Source: JAHEKO01 sp965212505 (GTDB taxonomy: Bacteria; Acidobacteriota; Thermoanaerobaculia; Multivoradales; JAHEKO01). From it: a DNA stretch of 64,000 bases. The stretch's first letter is position 1; the number at the start of each line of letters is the position of its first letter. The notes under the pieces were generated by a model, which had not been told where the DNA came from, did not search any database, and was given only the letters and a program-made list of their open reading frames with translations. The stretch covers positions 3,844,001 to 3,908,000 of the forward strand of contig OZ243123.1 of assembly GCA_965212505.1 (NCBI GenBank), in the 5' to 3' direction. Of the stretch, positions 1 through 7,839 are shown one piece after another. The translations under genes and the position numbers were made by a program.

Positions 1-930
1 AAGCAGCATGTACGGCTGAGACCGAAAGAGGATGCCGATGGGCACTCGGAGGAGATAGCCGAGCGACGGAAGCAAGGCGCCAGCAGTGGCACGCGCAGGC
101 GGAACCTTGGCGCCGAGTGTCGTCGGAGCCACCGAGTCGCCGATCACGGCGTTGAAGATCCACATCGGCACCAGCAGCACGAGCGCGATGCCGACAGCGT
201 TCAGCAAAGGCCGAAGCTTGGCGCCGCGGCAGGTGAGTTCGTTGGCTTCGGTCCTGCCGAAAATCAACCACCGATCCACCAGAGCCAGGCCAAAGAGAAG
301 CATCCCTTCCGGCCGGGCAAGAACCGCGAGGCCCAAGACGGCCAGCGAGATCGGAGGGCCCTCGTCACGATGGCGCTCCGCAACGTGCAGTCGTACGCCC
401 CAAAGCGAAAGCGCGACGAAGAGAGGGATCTCGAGACCGGACAACGCAGACCAGAGCAGCCAGTCCGTCGAGAGGGTCAGTACCGCCGCCAGGAGCGAGA
501 GACCTCGGCCCAGTCCGAGCTCAACAGCGAGGCGGTAGACGAGACCGGCGCCGAGCGTGAAGAGCGCCATGCCAAGCAGCTTCGTCCACCAGATCGGGCT
601 TCCCGGCAGCAGAAAGAAGATCGACTGCACCGCCGTCCAGAGGGGTGCCGTGGTACCGGTCACCAGCTCGCCGGGGTTGAACGAAAGGCCCTCACCTGCT
701 GCCAGATTGCGAGCGAACTGGAGGTGAATGAAGGCGTCGTCGAGCGGAAAGCCCGGCCGGCCTTCGAAAACGAAGAGCTCTGCCGCGAAATAGATCAGAA
801 CCGCGGCAGCGGCAAGAGCCGGCAGCCACCGCGGGGGCCTCTCCGAACGGCGACCGGGAACGTTCTCTACGGCTGTCTCCACAGACACCGATGCTATCTG
901 AGAGTCGGCCCGCTGGAGTTCGTTTTCCAT
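1..930 (-). CDS. Membrane glycosyltransferase (GT39/ArnT-like), 3' end outside window
   Basis: The minus strand is open without a stop for 310 codons from an ATG at 930 to the window edge, so this is the N-terminal part of a longer protein. After a basic, polar N terminus of about 38 residues come several hydrophobic segments. The sequence LDDAFIHLQFARNLA, followed soon after by FNPGE, matches the first periplasmic loop of polyprenyl-phosphate-sugar-dependent transferases of the PMT/ArnT type, where the acidic pair is catalytic. Such enzymes move a sugar from a lipid carrier to protein, lipid A or glycan outside the inner membrane. The acceptor cannot be told from sequence. It is divergent from the M20 gene that starts at 968. 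The missing C terminus leaves the subfamily open. Confidence 0.8.
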   Translation of the reverse strand, partial: MENELQRADSQIASVSVETAVENVPGRRSERPPRWLPALAAAAVLIYFAAELFVFEGRPGFPLDDAFIHLQFARNLAAGEGLSFNPGELVTGTTAPLWTAVQSIFFLLPGSPIWWTKLLGMALFTLGAGLVYRLAVELGLGRGLSLLAAVLTLSTDWLLWSALSGLEIPLFVALSLWGVRLHVAERHRDEGPPISLAVLGLAVLARPEGMLLFGLALVDRWLIFGRTEANELTCRGAKLRPLLNAVGIALVLLVPMWIFNAVIGDSVAPTTLGAKVPPARATAGALLPSLGYLLRVPIGILFRSQPYMLL

Positions 931-952
931 AGTCGACACATAGACAGCTCCG

Positions 953-958
953 TATACT
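953..958 (+). promoter_or_regulatory. -10 box (TATACT) close to the start codon
   Basis: TATACT matches the sigma-70 -10 consensus at five of six positions and ends nine bases before the ATG at 968. Transcription would begin within a few bases of the start codon, and no ribosome binding site is present. No clear -35 box is seen. This is one of a set of similar sites in the window. Confidence 0.45.
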
Positions 959-967
959 CCCGCATCG

Positions 968-2389
968 ATGGAGCTGATCAAGATCGACCCGGCGCGACGC
1001 CGCAAGTACCGCTTCCGGATCTACACCGGTTTCGCCCTCCTGCTAGCCGGGTTGCTCGGGACGACGTGGGTGCTTCGCACCTTCTTCAAGCCGCCCAAGG
1101 AGCGCATTTGGACCGAGGAGGAGCTCCTCGCCAACCCCGATGTCCAGCTCTTTCGCGACTACGTGAGGATCGACACCTCACCGGGCACCGGAAGCGAACT
1201 CGCCGGCGCGGAGTTCCTGGCGACTCAGCTCGAGGCGGTCGGCATTCCGACTCACATCGAGAGGCTCGGGGAAAAGAAGGCCAACCTGTGGGCGATCCTC
1301 GAGGGCGAAGAACCGGGCGCGATCGTGCTGCACAATCACATCGACGTCTATCCGGTGAAGAACCCCGACGACTGGACCTTCCCACCGTTCGAGGGCAAGA
1401 TCGACGGACCCTGGATGTACAGCCGCGGCGTCTTCGACATGAAGAGCGTCACGATTACCCAGCTCCGAGCGATGCAGGAGCTGGCCAAGCGCGACACCAA
1501 GCCGCGCCGATCGGTGATCTTCCTGGCAACCGGCGGCGAGGAGACAGGAAGTGACCTCGGCGTCCGATGGGTGCTGGACAAACACCCCGAGCTCGTCGAT
1601 CGATTCGATCTCGTGCTCACCGAAGGTGGGGTTGTCGAGCCGAAGAGTCAGACCGAGATCAAGTACTGGGGGGTCGAGTTCGCACAGAAGCAGTTCGTCG
1701 ACGTCTGGGCCTGCTCAGACGACCCCGAGCAGCTCGAAGAGCTGGCGAAAGACATCAAGTGGTGGGGAGAGACACAACAGGTCTGGCGCCTGACTCCCGA
1801 GGTCGAGGCCTTTTCGACCGCCTATGGTCCCTCGCGAGACAGCACGATCTACCAAGGCCTGCTCGAGAACGCTGCCGACACCCTGCTCGACTACCGGGAG
1901 TTCCGGAAGCTGCCGCAATACCTCAAGTCCGGATTCCGCGAGGAGATCATCACCTTTCCTCCCGAGGAGAGTCCTGACGGGGGCTACCGGATGCGCATCG
2001 TCATCCACCTCTTGCAGGGCAGCGATGCCCAGAAGACGCAAGAGCGCCTCCTTCCGGACTGGTTGCTCCACGGCGTGGCGACCACAGTCGGCCCAGCACT
2101 GGGCGCTAACGGCGGCAGCCCGATCGACGACCCAGCCTTCGAGGTCATCCTCGACACCATTCGAGCTCACTACCCCGACACTCTCGTCGGTCCCCACTTC
2201 ATCCCCTGGAGCGCAACCGACTCGCGCTTCTTCCGAGAGGCCGGCATTGCCAGCTACGGTTTCTCGCCCTTCAAAATCTTCAGCACCGACACCTACAAAG
2301 TCGACGCGGTCGACGAGCGGATCTCGCTTCCGGGGTTTCTGACCGGCCTCGAGCTCTACATCGAAGTTCTCGACAATCTGGCGAGCTGA
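968..2389 (+). CDS. Membrane-anchored M20-family peptidase homologue, divergent active site
   Basis: A 473-residue protein with one N-terminal membrane anchor (about residues 17-38) and an M20 fold. Metal-site features that remain are His124-x-Asp126 (LHNHIDVYPV), Asp157 in VFDMKS and the Glu191-Glu192 pair. Two other conserved features look altered. The lid-domain GGHxS motif, plain in the paralogue at 3864, is not recognisable. The C-terminal metal histidine (IHGPNEKIS in the paralogue) reads KVDAVDERIS, with Asp in place of His. M20 enzymes are zinc carboxypeptidases or deacylases. This copy may have changed specificity or lost activity. It lies upstream of the tandem pilins with a paralogue on their other side. 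The ATG at 968 follows a -10 box and has no ribosome binding site. Confidence 0.85.
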   Translation: MELIKIDPARRRKYRFRIYTGFALLLAGLLGTTWVLRTFFKPPKERIWTEEELLANPDVQLFRDYVRIDTSPGTGSELAGAEFLATQLEAVGIPTHIERLGEKKANLWAILEGEEPGAIVLHNHIDVYPVKNPDDWTFPPFEGKIDGPWMYSRGVFDMKSVTITQLRAMQELAKRDTKPRRSVIFLATGGEETGSDLGVRWVLDKHPELVDRFDLVLTEGGVVEPKSQTEIKYWGVEFAQKQFVDVWACSDDPEQLEELAKDIKWWGETQQVWRLTPEVEAFSTAYGPSRDSTIYQGLLENAADTLLDYREFRKLPQYLKSGFREEIITFPPEESPDGGYRMRIVIHLLQGSDAQKTQERLLPDWLLHGVATTVGPALGANGGSPIDDPAFEVILDTIRAHYPDTLVGPHFIPWSATDSRFFREAGIASYGFSPFKIFSTDTYKVDAVDERISLPGFLTGLELYIEVLDNLAS

Positions 2390-2459
2390 CGCTCCTCTGG
2401 TATCTTCCGGGCCCTGCGGGCCGATGGGTCCGCCCCTGCGAAGGGATTGGAGGCTCTAG

Positions 2460-3002
2460 ATGACCAGGACACTACAGAGGCGCAGTCGGACCGGATTCAC
2501 GCTGATCGAGCTGTTGATCGTCGTCGCGATCATCGGCATCATTGCGGCGATCTTGATCCCCAACCTTCTCGACGCTCTTCAGAAGGCGAAGCAGAAGCGA
2601 ACGGTCGGCGACATGCGCAGCGTCGGCGCGGCCTGGTTCTCGTGGTTGACCGATCAGATCGGCGCGGCGGCGAGCGGCGCGAGAACCAACACCTACGATC
2701 TCGCCAATCTCGGCACCACTCTCGATGGTGACGGCCTCCTCGAGACGCTCTACAACCCTGACGGCGTCTTCTACATCCAGGAGGTGCCAAACGTGGATGG
2801 CTGGGGCAACGGCTACGAGTATCTCCACGCCACCAACCCCCTCGACGCGCAGTACATGGCGATTCGAAGTCCTGGTCGCGACGCGGCGTTCGAAGGAACC
2901 GACTACCCGATGGGTCCGTTCCTCGCCACCGACTACGACAGCGACATCGTCTGGGCCGACGGCTTCTTCGTCACCTACCCGGCCGGCGCTCAGGTTCAGT
3001 AG
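2460..3002 (+). CDS. Type IV pilin / GspG-like pseudopilin, copy 1
   Basis: This 180-residue protein has a class III signal: a 12-residue basic leader ending in Gly12, then the mature Phe13 and the invariant Glu at +5 (FTLIE), then a hydrophobic helix of about 22 residues. Prepilin peptidase (present at 5254) should cut after Gly12 and methylate Phe13. The soluble domain has no cysteines. It ends in an acidic DYDSDIVWADG segment like the calcium-binding C terminus of GspG major pseudopilins. The N-terminal half is almost identical to the protein at 3209, which points to a tandem duplication. A GGAGG ribosome site lies just before the ATG. It could be a pilus subunit or a type II secretion pseudopilin. 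No assembly ATPase is in the window to decide. Confidence 0.92.
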   Translation: MTRTLQRRSRTGFTLIELLIVVAIIGIIAAILIPNLLDALQKAKQKRTVGDMRSVGAAWFSWLTDQIGAAASGARTNTYDLANLGTTLDGDGLLETLYNPDGVFYIQEVPNVDGWGNGYEYLHATNPLDAQYMAIRSPGRDAAFEGTDYPMGPFLATDYDSDIVWADGFFVTYPAGAQVQ

Positions 3003-3032
3003 ACCGGCACCGAGATCGGCGGCACGCCGATG

Positions 3033-3074
3033 GACTCTGATTGACAACCAGAGTCTAGAGCGTTGTCAATTTTT
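3033..3074 (+). terminator. Interleaved hairpins / pseudoknot with T tract after pilin 1
   Basis: GACTCTG (3033-3039) pairs perfectly with CAGAGTC (3049-3055). The nine bases between them, ATTGACAAC (3040-3048), pair perfectly with GTTGTCAAT (3062-3070), which runs into five T's. The second hairpin alone resembles an AT-rich intrinsic terminator. The first would prevent it, or both could form in part as an H-type pseudoknot. It lies 30 bases after the first pilin stop codon. Confidence 0.6.
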
Positions 3075-3100
3075 GTCTGCTCGGGCCCAATTCTCCTCAG

Positions 3101-3125
3101 AAAAGCCCATGAAACATGGGTTTTT
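3101..3125 (+). terminator. Intrinsic terminator between the two pilin genes
   Basis: AAGCCCATG and CATGGGTTT form a 9-base-pair stem (one G-T pair) around an AAA loop and run into a T tract. It sits six bases before the sigma-54 promoter of the second pilin, so it would separate the two transcripts. Confidence 0.7.
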
Positions 3126-3130
3126 GATTC

Positions 3131-3146
3131 TGGCACGCTCCCTGCT
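3131..3146 (+). promoter_or_regulatory. Sigma-54 (-24/-12) promoter of pilin 2
   Basis: TGGCACGCTCCCTGCT has the complete -24 half (TGGCACG), exactly ten bases between GG and GC, and a -12 half that differs from TTGC only at its first base. The predicted start is near 3157, leaving a leader of about 52 bases. pilA promoters of Myxococcus, Geobacter and Pseudomonas are sigma-54 dependent, and an NtrC-type activator is encoded at 7840-9141. Confidence 0.8.
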
Positions 3147-3208
3147 CTAGACGGTGTCGAGGCAGACGACGTAACAACCAGACAAGTACCAAAGAGGAGA
3201 ACAAGAAA

Positions 3209-3760
3209 ATGATGCGCCATCTCTCTCGCCGCCGTGGCCAAAAGGGTTTCACCCTCATCGAGCTGCTCATCGTAGTCGCGATCATCGGTATCATCGCGGC
3301 CATCCTGATCCCGAACCTGCTGGACGCGCTCCAGAAGGCCAAGCAGAAGCGCTCGGTTGGCGACATGCGTAACGTCGGCGCCGCGTGGTTCTCGTGGCTC
3401 ACCGATCAGGTCGGAGCAGCCGCCGCCGGTGCCACCGCCAACAGCTACGACTTCTCCGTCCTCGGAAACACGACTGATGGGGATGGTCTGCTGCAGACGC
3501 TTTATAACGACCCTGCCGACGGTATCTTCTACATCCAGGAAGTCCCGAACAACGACGGTTGGGGCAACGCGTACGAGTACGCGTACGCCACCAACGTGCT
3601 CGACGCCCAGTACATGGGTATCCGCACGCCTGGTCGTGACGGCACCTTCGACGGTACCGACTACGTCATGGGTCCGTTCCTCGCGACCGACTACGACAAC
3701 GACATCGTCTGGGCTGACGGCTTCTTCGTCCAGTACCCGGCCGGCGCCCAGGTCCAGTAG
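3209..3760 (+). CDS. Type IV pilin / GspG-like pseudopilin, copy 2 (sigma-54 controlled)
   Basis: The 183-residue paralogue of the pilin at 2460. A 13-residue basic leader ends in Gly13, Phe14 would be the methylated N terminus and Glu18 is the +5 glutamate. The hydrophobic helix and the stretch up to about residue 75 are nearly the same as in copy 1. The copies drift apart in the middle and agree again at the C terminus (DYDNDIVWADG). There are no cysteines. The ribosome site (AGAGGAG, spacing about nine) is stronger than usual here. With its own -24/-12 promoter and a strong terminator it forms a one-gene unit, as expected for an abundant major pilin. Copy 1 may then be a minor or alternative subunit. 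Confidence 0.93.
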   Translation: MMRHLSRRRGQKGFTLIELLIVVAIIGIIAAILIPNLLDALQKAKQKRSVGDMRNVGAAWFSWLTDQVGAAAAGATANSYDFSVLGNTTDGDGLLQTLYNDPADGIFYIQEVPNNDGWGNAYEYAYATNVLDAQYMGIRTPGRDGTFDGTDYVMGPFLATDYDNDIVWADGFFVQYPAGAQVQ

Positions 3761-3784
3761 TTCTACCTGGCACCGAACAGTTTG

Positions 3785-3814
3785 AAGGGCGCCGGCCGAG
3801 CCGGCGCCCTTTTC
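3785..3814 (+). terminator. Strong intrinsic terminator after pilin 2
   Basis: GGGCGCCGGC and GCCGGCGCCC form a perfect 10-base-pair stem with a three-base loop, followed by TTTTC and further T-rich sequence. It begins 24 bases after the pilin stop codon. Confidence 0.92.
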
Positions 3815-3849
3815 ATTTCTACCGTACGAATCGGGACTCACCTCCTTGC

Positions 3850-3855
3850 TAGACT
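3850..3855 (+). promoter_or_regulatory. -10 box (TAGACT) just before M20 start
   Basis: TAGACT ends eight bases before the ATG at 3864. The gene has no ribosome binding site, so the transcript would be leaderless or nearly so. The site also argues against the in-frame TTG at 3846 as the start. Confidence 0.45.
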
Positions 3856-3863
3856 CCGCTGGC

Positions 3864-5234
3864 ATGCTCCGCACCGCCCCGCAGGCCGCGTGCCTGCTGT
3901 TGGCCGCCCAGCTCGCCGCAGCCCCGGCGTCGCCCCAACAGGCGGACTCGTCGCCCGTCGAGCGACTGCGCCAGTACCTCCAGATCGACACCACCAACCC
4001 GCCGGGCAACGAGTTCGGCGCCGCCAGCTTCCTGCGCACCGCTCTGCACGGCGCCGGCGTCAGCACCCGACTTCTGGTCAGTCCTGCCGGTCGCCCGAGT
4101 CTCTGGGCACACCTCGATTCGGGACACCCCGATCGCGGGGCACTCATCCTGCTCCACCACATGGACGTCGTGCCCGCGGGCCCGGGTTGGGAGAGCGACC
4201 CGTTCGGCGCCGAGGAGCGCGACGGCCGATTGTGGGGACGCGGCGCGGTCGACGTGAAGTCGCTCGGTATCGCCCACCTCGAGGCGTTTCTCGAGCTCAG
4301 GCGCAGCAACGTTCCACTGGCGCGTGACGTCGTGTTCTTGGCGGTCGCCGACGAGGAGACCGGTGGATCAGAGGGCGTGGGCTGGCTGGTCGAGCAGCAC
4401 CCCGACCTCTTCGACTCTGTCGGTGCGGTTCTCGGTGAAGGGGGCAGCAATCGCTCCTACGACGGCAAGCTCACGTCATGGGGAATCGAGGTCGCGCAGA
4501 AACGACCGCTCTGGCTCAAGGTCACCGCCCGAGGTCGGGGTGGCCACGGCTCGAGTCTCAATCTACATACCGCGCCCCATCGGTTGGTGCGGGCTCTCGG
4601 CCGGCTGGCCAATCGGCAGCCGGTCTTCCGCGTCTCACCGCCGGTGCGCGCCTACTTCGAGGCCATCGCCGAGTACCAGGGGCCGGCGTTCCGATCGTTC
4701 GTCGAGGATCTCGACTCGATCGTCGCGTCACCCGAGCCGACGCGCCACCTCCTTCCCGGGCTGCCGACCTACCTCGTCGACTCGATTCAGATCAACACGC
4801 TCATGTCGGGCGAGCGAGTCAACGTAACGCCCGAGGTCGCCGAAGCGTTGATCGACGTGCGCATGCTGCCCGACACCGACCAGGCGGAGCTTCTCGCCGA
4901 GATCGAGCAGATCCTCGGCGAGAAGGTGTCGGTCGAGGTGATTCTCAGTGCGCCGCCGGCCCAGCCCTCACCAACCGACACGGAGCTCTTCGGATGCCTT
5001 CGAGACTTCCTGAGTCGCAGGGCGCCGGTCGTGCCGACGTTCATCGCCGGCGTCACCGACTCTCGCTACTTTCGCGAGCGCTCGGTTCCGGCCTACGGGT
5101 TCTCCCCGTTTGTGCTCGATGGACAGGATCTCCGTGGAATTCACGGGCCAAACGAGAAGATCTCGATCGACGCCTTCGTCGATGGAGTCGACACGACCGT
5201 CGAACTGGTCCGCGCCTGCGCGACCGCCAACTAG
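3864..5234 (+). CDS. Secreted M20-family zinc peptidase / deacylase
   Basis: A 456-residue M20 enzyme with a signal peptide (hydrophobic core about residues 8-20, likely cut near ASPQQ). All expected metal and catalytic features are present: His99-x-Asp101 (HHMDV), Asp130 (GRGAVDVKS), Glu164-Glu165 (ADEETGG), a lid-domain GGHGSS and a C-terminal IHGPNEKIS histidine. It should therefore be an active exopeptidase or deacylase in the periplasm. The substrate is unknown. It is a diverged paralogue of the protein at 968, and the pair brackets the pilin genes. I chose the ATG because the upstream in-frame TTG would put the -10 box inside the coding region. Confidence 0.9.
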   Translation: MLRTAPQAACLLLAAQLAAAPASPQQADSSPVERLRQYLQIDTTNPPGNEFGAASFLRTALHGAGVSTRLLVSPAGRPSLWAHLDSGHPDRGALILLHHMDVVPAGPGWESDPFGAEERDGRLWGRGAVDVKSLGIAHLEAFLELRRSNVPLARDVVFLAVADEETGGSEGVGWLVEQHPDLFDSVGAVLGEGGSNRSYDGKLTSWGIEVAQKRPLWLKVTARGRGGHGSSLNLHTAPHRLVRALGRLANRQPVFRVSPPVRAYFEAIAEYQGPAFRSFVEDLDSIVASPEPTRHLLPGLPTYLVDSIQINTLMSGERVNVTPEVAEALIDVRMLPDTDQAELLAEIEQILGEKVSVEVILSAPPAQPSPTDTELFGCLRDFLSRRAPVVPTFIAGVTDSRYFRERSVPAYGFSPFVLDGQDLRGIHGPNEKISIDAFVDGVDTTVELVRACATAN

Positions 5235-5241
5235 TCGGAGC

Positions 5242-5247
5242 TAGAAT
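5242..5247 (+). promoter_or_regulatory. -10 box (TAGAAT) for leaderless pilD
   Basis: TAGAAT ends exactly six bases before the GTG at 5254, so the G of the start codon would be the first transcribed base. There is no ribosome binding site. The -35 region has no clear match. Confidence 0.45.
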
Positions 5248-5253
5248 CTGACC

Positions 5254-6030
5254 GTGCCCGAGTACCTCTTCTATCTCTACGCCGCCGTTCTCGGCCTGAT
5301 CTTCGGCAGTTTTCTGAACGTGGTCATCTATCGACTGCCGCTCGGCCAGTCGATTGTCCTGCCGCGCTCCCGGTGCCCGTTCTGCGACGGCGAGATCAAG
5401 ATGCTGCACAACATCCCGGTGCTGAGCTACCTCTTTCTCCGGGGGCGCTGCGGTCGCTGTGCCGCTCCGATTTCGGGACGCTACCCGCTGATCGAGCTGG
5501 GTACCTGCGGCCTCTTCGTCGGCAGCGCAGTGCACTTCGGGTTGACGGTCGAGGCTGCGATCGCCGCACTCTTCTGTGTGCTCATGCTGACGCTGGCGAT
5601 GATCGACGTCGATCACTACCTCCTCCCCGACAAGATCACGCTGCCGGGGATCATCCTCGGCCTGGCGCTTCAGCCTTGGCTCCCGCGGACGACCTTCCTG
5701 GAGGCAGTGGCGGGCGCCCTGATCGGTGCCGGTGGACTCATCCTCACCATCAACTTCTGGTACTGGTTGCGAGAAGAGGAAGGGATGGGCATGGGTGACG
5801 TGAACATGCTCGCTCTCGTAGGTGCCTTCCTCGGGTGGGAAGGGGTCGCGATCACACTGTTCACCAGTGCGTTGGCGGGCGCCGTCACCGGGTTGGCGCT
5901 GGTGGCGACCGGCAAGCTCAACCTGCGCTCCAAGCTGCCGTTCGGAACCTTCCTCGCTTTCGGTGGCGTCGTCGCGCTCTTCTGGGGCGACCGAATCGCC
6001 GCCTACTACCGAGATATTCTGCTGGTATGA
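5254..6030 (+). CDS. pilD: Prepilin peptidase / N-methyltransferase (A24)
   Basis: This 258-residue polytopic membrane protein cleaves type IV prepilins after the leader glycine and methylates the new N terminus. It has the N-terminal GSFLNVVIYRLP signature and a zinc site from two CxxC pairs (Cys41/Cys44 and Cys66/Cys69). The two catalytic aspartates lie in MIDVDH (about 118) and in the GxGD motif MGMGDVN (Asp182). About seven to eight hydrophobic segments follow the usual PilD/GspO pattern, and the length is normal. Its clients are surely the pilins at 2460 and 3209. The start is GTG. The stop overlaps the ATG of the histidine kinase as ATGA, so processing and sensing genes are translationally coupled. 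Confidence 0.95.
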   Translation: MPEYLFYLYAAVLGLIFGSFLNVVIYRLPLGQSIVLPRSRCPFCDGEIKMLHNIPVLSYLFLRGRCGRCAAPISGRYPLIELGTCGLFVGSAVHFGLTVEAAIAALFCVLMLTLAMIDVDHYLLPDKITLPGIILGLALQPWLPRTTFLEAVAGALIGAGGLILTINFWYWLREEEGMGMGDVNMLALVGAFLGWEGVAITLFTSALAGAVTGLALVATGKLNLRSKLPFGTFLAFGGVVALFWGDRIAAYYRDILLV

Positions 6031-7784
6031 AGCTCACCCGCGCGCTGCGCCTGGGGCTGCGGCGTGAGGTGCTGGTCCTTCTTCCGGTCGCACTCTTCCT
6101 CCTCGCGCTGCTGTCGCTCTTCTCCCTACTCCTCTATCGGAGCGCGATCGCCGAGCTGACCGACGCCCGTCGCGAGGAGGCCGCCTCGGCGGCCGAGGTG
6201 CTGGCGTCCTCGATCTCCACCGACGGCATTCCGAGCGCCCAGGCGTTCGGCCGTCTGGCCCCCCAGGCCGCTCGGGTAGCGTTGGTCAACAGCCGAGGTC
6301 AGGCCCTCCTCCAGCGCGGCCTCGCCGCCTCGGGCGACCTCCTCGCGCCCTTCAAGCCGCTGCCGAGAGGGCGAGCGAGGGGCCTCGGCCCGAGCCACGA
6401 CCTCCCCGAGGTCGTCGCGGCCGTCGCACCGGTTCGCAGCGGCGAGGGCGTCTACTACGTCCGCATCGACCTTCGCGCCGAGCGGCTGGCGACCGAGACG
6501 CTCCGCGTGCAGCGGCTGACCTGGCTAGTGATCGGCGTCAACGTCGGCCTGTTGCTGGTCGTCATCTTTTACGTTCGGAGCCGCATGGCGCCGTACGAGA
6601 CGCTGCTCGAGCGAGCCCGTCAGGCGAGCTCCGTGGAGGCGGGAGAGGAGGACGAGGTCGACTTTCTGGTCGGCACCTTCGAGCGCGCGCTCAGCGCACT
6701 GCAGGAGCCACCGGTCGGCAGCGTCGAGGACGACATCGCGGCGCTCGAACGCACGCTCGGCCCGAGCCTCGAAAGCGGACTCCTCGTCTTGGATCGCCAG
6801 GCCCGTCTCTTGAGTCTGAATCCGGTCGGCGCCATGCTGCTCGGCGACCGGCCGCGCCCGTCCGGCGTCACCTTCGCAGATGGCCTGGACGACCATCCAA
6901 CCTTGGTCGAGGCGATTCGAGAGGTAGTCGAGACCGAGCAGGCGATCCACCGGCGGGAGATCCGAATCGAACAAGACTCCCGAACGCTCGGCCTGACCGC
7001 GCATCCGCTCCGGCGCGACGACCGGAGTGTCCGCGGCTACCTGGTGCTTTTCGCCGATCTGACCGAGGCGCGCCGCCGGGCCGAGGAAGAGCAGCTCGCA
7101 ACGAGCCTCTCTCAGGTGGGTGAGTTAGCCGCCGGCGTCGCCCACGAGATGCGCAACAGCCTGGCGACGCTCAAGGGCTACCTCCGGCTGGTCGAAAAGG
7201 CTCCGGACGACGAGTCGATCACCGACTACCTCGGAGAGATCGATCGCGAGACAGAGCACCTTCAGCGCGTCCTGGAGGACTTCCTCTCCTTCGCTCGACC
7301 GGGGACAACACGACTCGAAACAGTGGACCTCACGACCCTCGCCGACCGCGCCGCGGCCGACCCGGCGCTGAGCGGAATCGGTGTCGAGGTCGAGACGGCA
7401 GAGGGTGCAGACGTCTCCATCCAGGGCGACCCTCAACTCCTTGAGCGGGCGGTGCGAAATCTCCTGCACAACGCCGCGGAGGCCGAGCGGCGAGCGGGTG
7501 GGTCCGGTCCGATCTCTGTGGCGCTGCGCCGCGGCCCCGAAGCGGTCAGCCTGGTGATCGAGGACCGGGGTCCGGGGATCCCCGAGGAGGTCCGTCAGCG
7601 CCTCTTCCGTCCGTTCGCCACCGGCCGCGCCGACGGCGTCGGCCTCGGCCTCGCGCTGGCGCGTCGGATCGTCGACCTCCACGGCGGCCGCCTCAGCCTG
7701 GAAGCCCGTCCCCTGGGCGGTACGAGAGCGGTCATCGAGTTCCCGACGCGCGCGAGCTCGAGCGACGCAACGGCGCTGAGCTAG
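6027..7784 (+). CDS. Sensor histidine kinase, PilS/NtrB-like
   Basis: A 585-residue sensor kinase. Two membrane segments (about 15-37 and 163-186) flank a periplasmic region. A PAS-like domain (about 240-340) follows, then the HisKA motif with phospho-acceptor His373 (VAHEMRNSLA) and an ATPase domain with the N box (NLLHNAAEAE), G1 box (DRGPGIP) and G2 box (GVGLGLALARR). The E-x-N after the histidine is of the NtrB/PilS kind. The partner should be the sigma-54 activator at 7840, which converges from the opposite strand. With pilD upstream and a sigma-54 pilin promoter nearby, the simplest role is control of pilin expression. I use the ATG at 6027, coupled to pilD, and not an earlier in-frame start inside pilD. 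Confidence 0.9.
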   Translation: MKLTRALRLGLRREVLVLLPVALFLLALLSLFSLLLYRSAIAELTDARREEAASAAEVLASSISTDGIPSAQAFGRLAPQAARVALVNSRGQALLQRGLAASGDLLAPFKPLPRGRARGLGPSHDLPEVVAAVAPVRSGEGVYYVRIDLRAERLATETLRVQRLTWLVIGVNVGLLLVVIFYVRSRMAPYETLLERARQASSVEAGEEDEVDFLVGTFERALSALQEPPVGSVEDDIAALERTLGPSLESGLLVLDRQARLLSLNPVGAMLLGDRPRPSGVTFADGLDDHPTLVEAIREVVETEQAIHRREIRIEQDSRTLGLTAHPLRRDDRSVRGYLVLFADLTEARRRAEEEQLATSLSQVGELAAGVAHEMRNSLATLKGYLRLVEKAPDDESITDYLGEIDRETEHLQRVLEDFLSFARPGTTRLETVDLTTLADRAAADPALSGIGVEVETAEGADVSIQGDPQLLERAVRNLLHNAAEAERRAGGSGPISVALRRGPEAVSLVIEDRGPGIPEEVRQRLFRPFATGRADGVGLGLALARRIVDLHGGRLSLEARPLGGTRAVIEFPTRASSSDATALS

Positions 7785-7839
7785 CGCGCTCTTCTCGCCT
7801 CTCCCAGCCGTTCGTGCCGTCAGTCCGGAGAGAACCGGC

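Noticed and set aside
370..1554. Long plus-strand open frame of 394 codons
   Set aside because: It is Arg-rich nonsense opposite the glycosyltransferase (1-930) and in the wrong frame of the M20 gene; no domain and no ribosome site.
2398..2413. Possible sigma-54 promoter before pilin 1 (TGGTATCTTCCGGGCC)
   Set aside because: GG and GC are correctly spaced, but both half-sites match poorly and GC-rich DNA gives such pairs often.
3846..3863. TTG start six codons upstream for the second M20 gene
   Set aside because: It would place a TAGACT promoter box inside the coding region, and the signal peptide is better formed from the ATG at 3864.
2996..4450. Minus-strand open frame of 484 codons across pilin 2
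   Set aside because: It is antisense to the pilin and the second M20 gene, crosses a strong terminator and has no family match.
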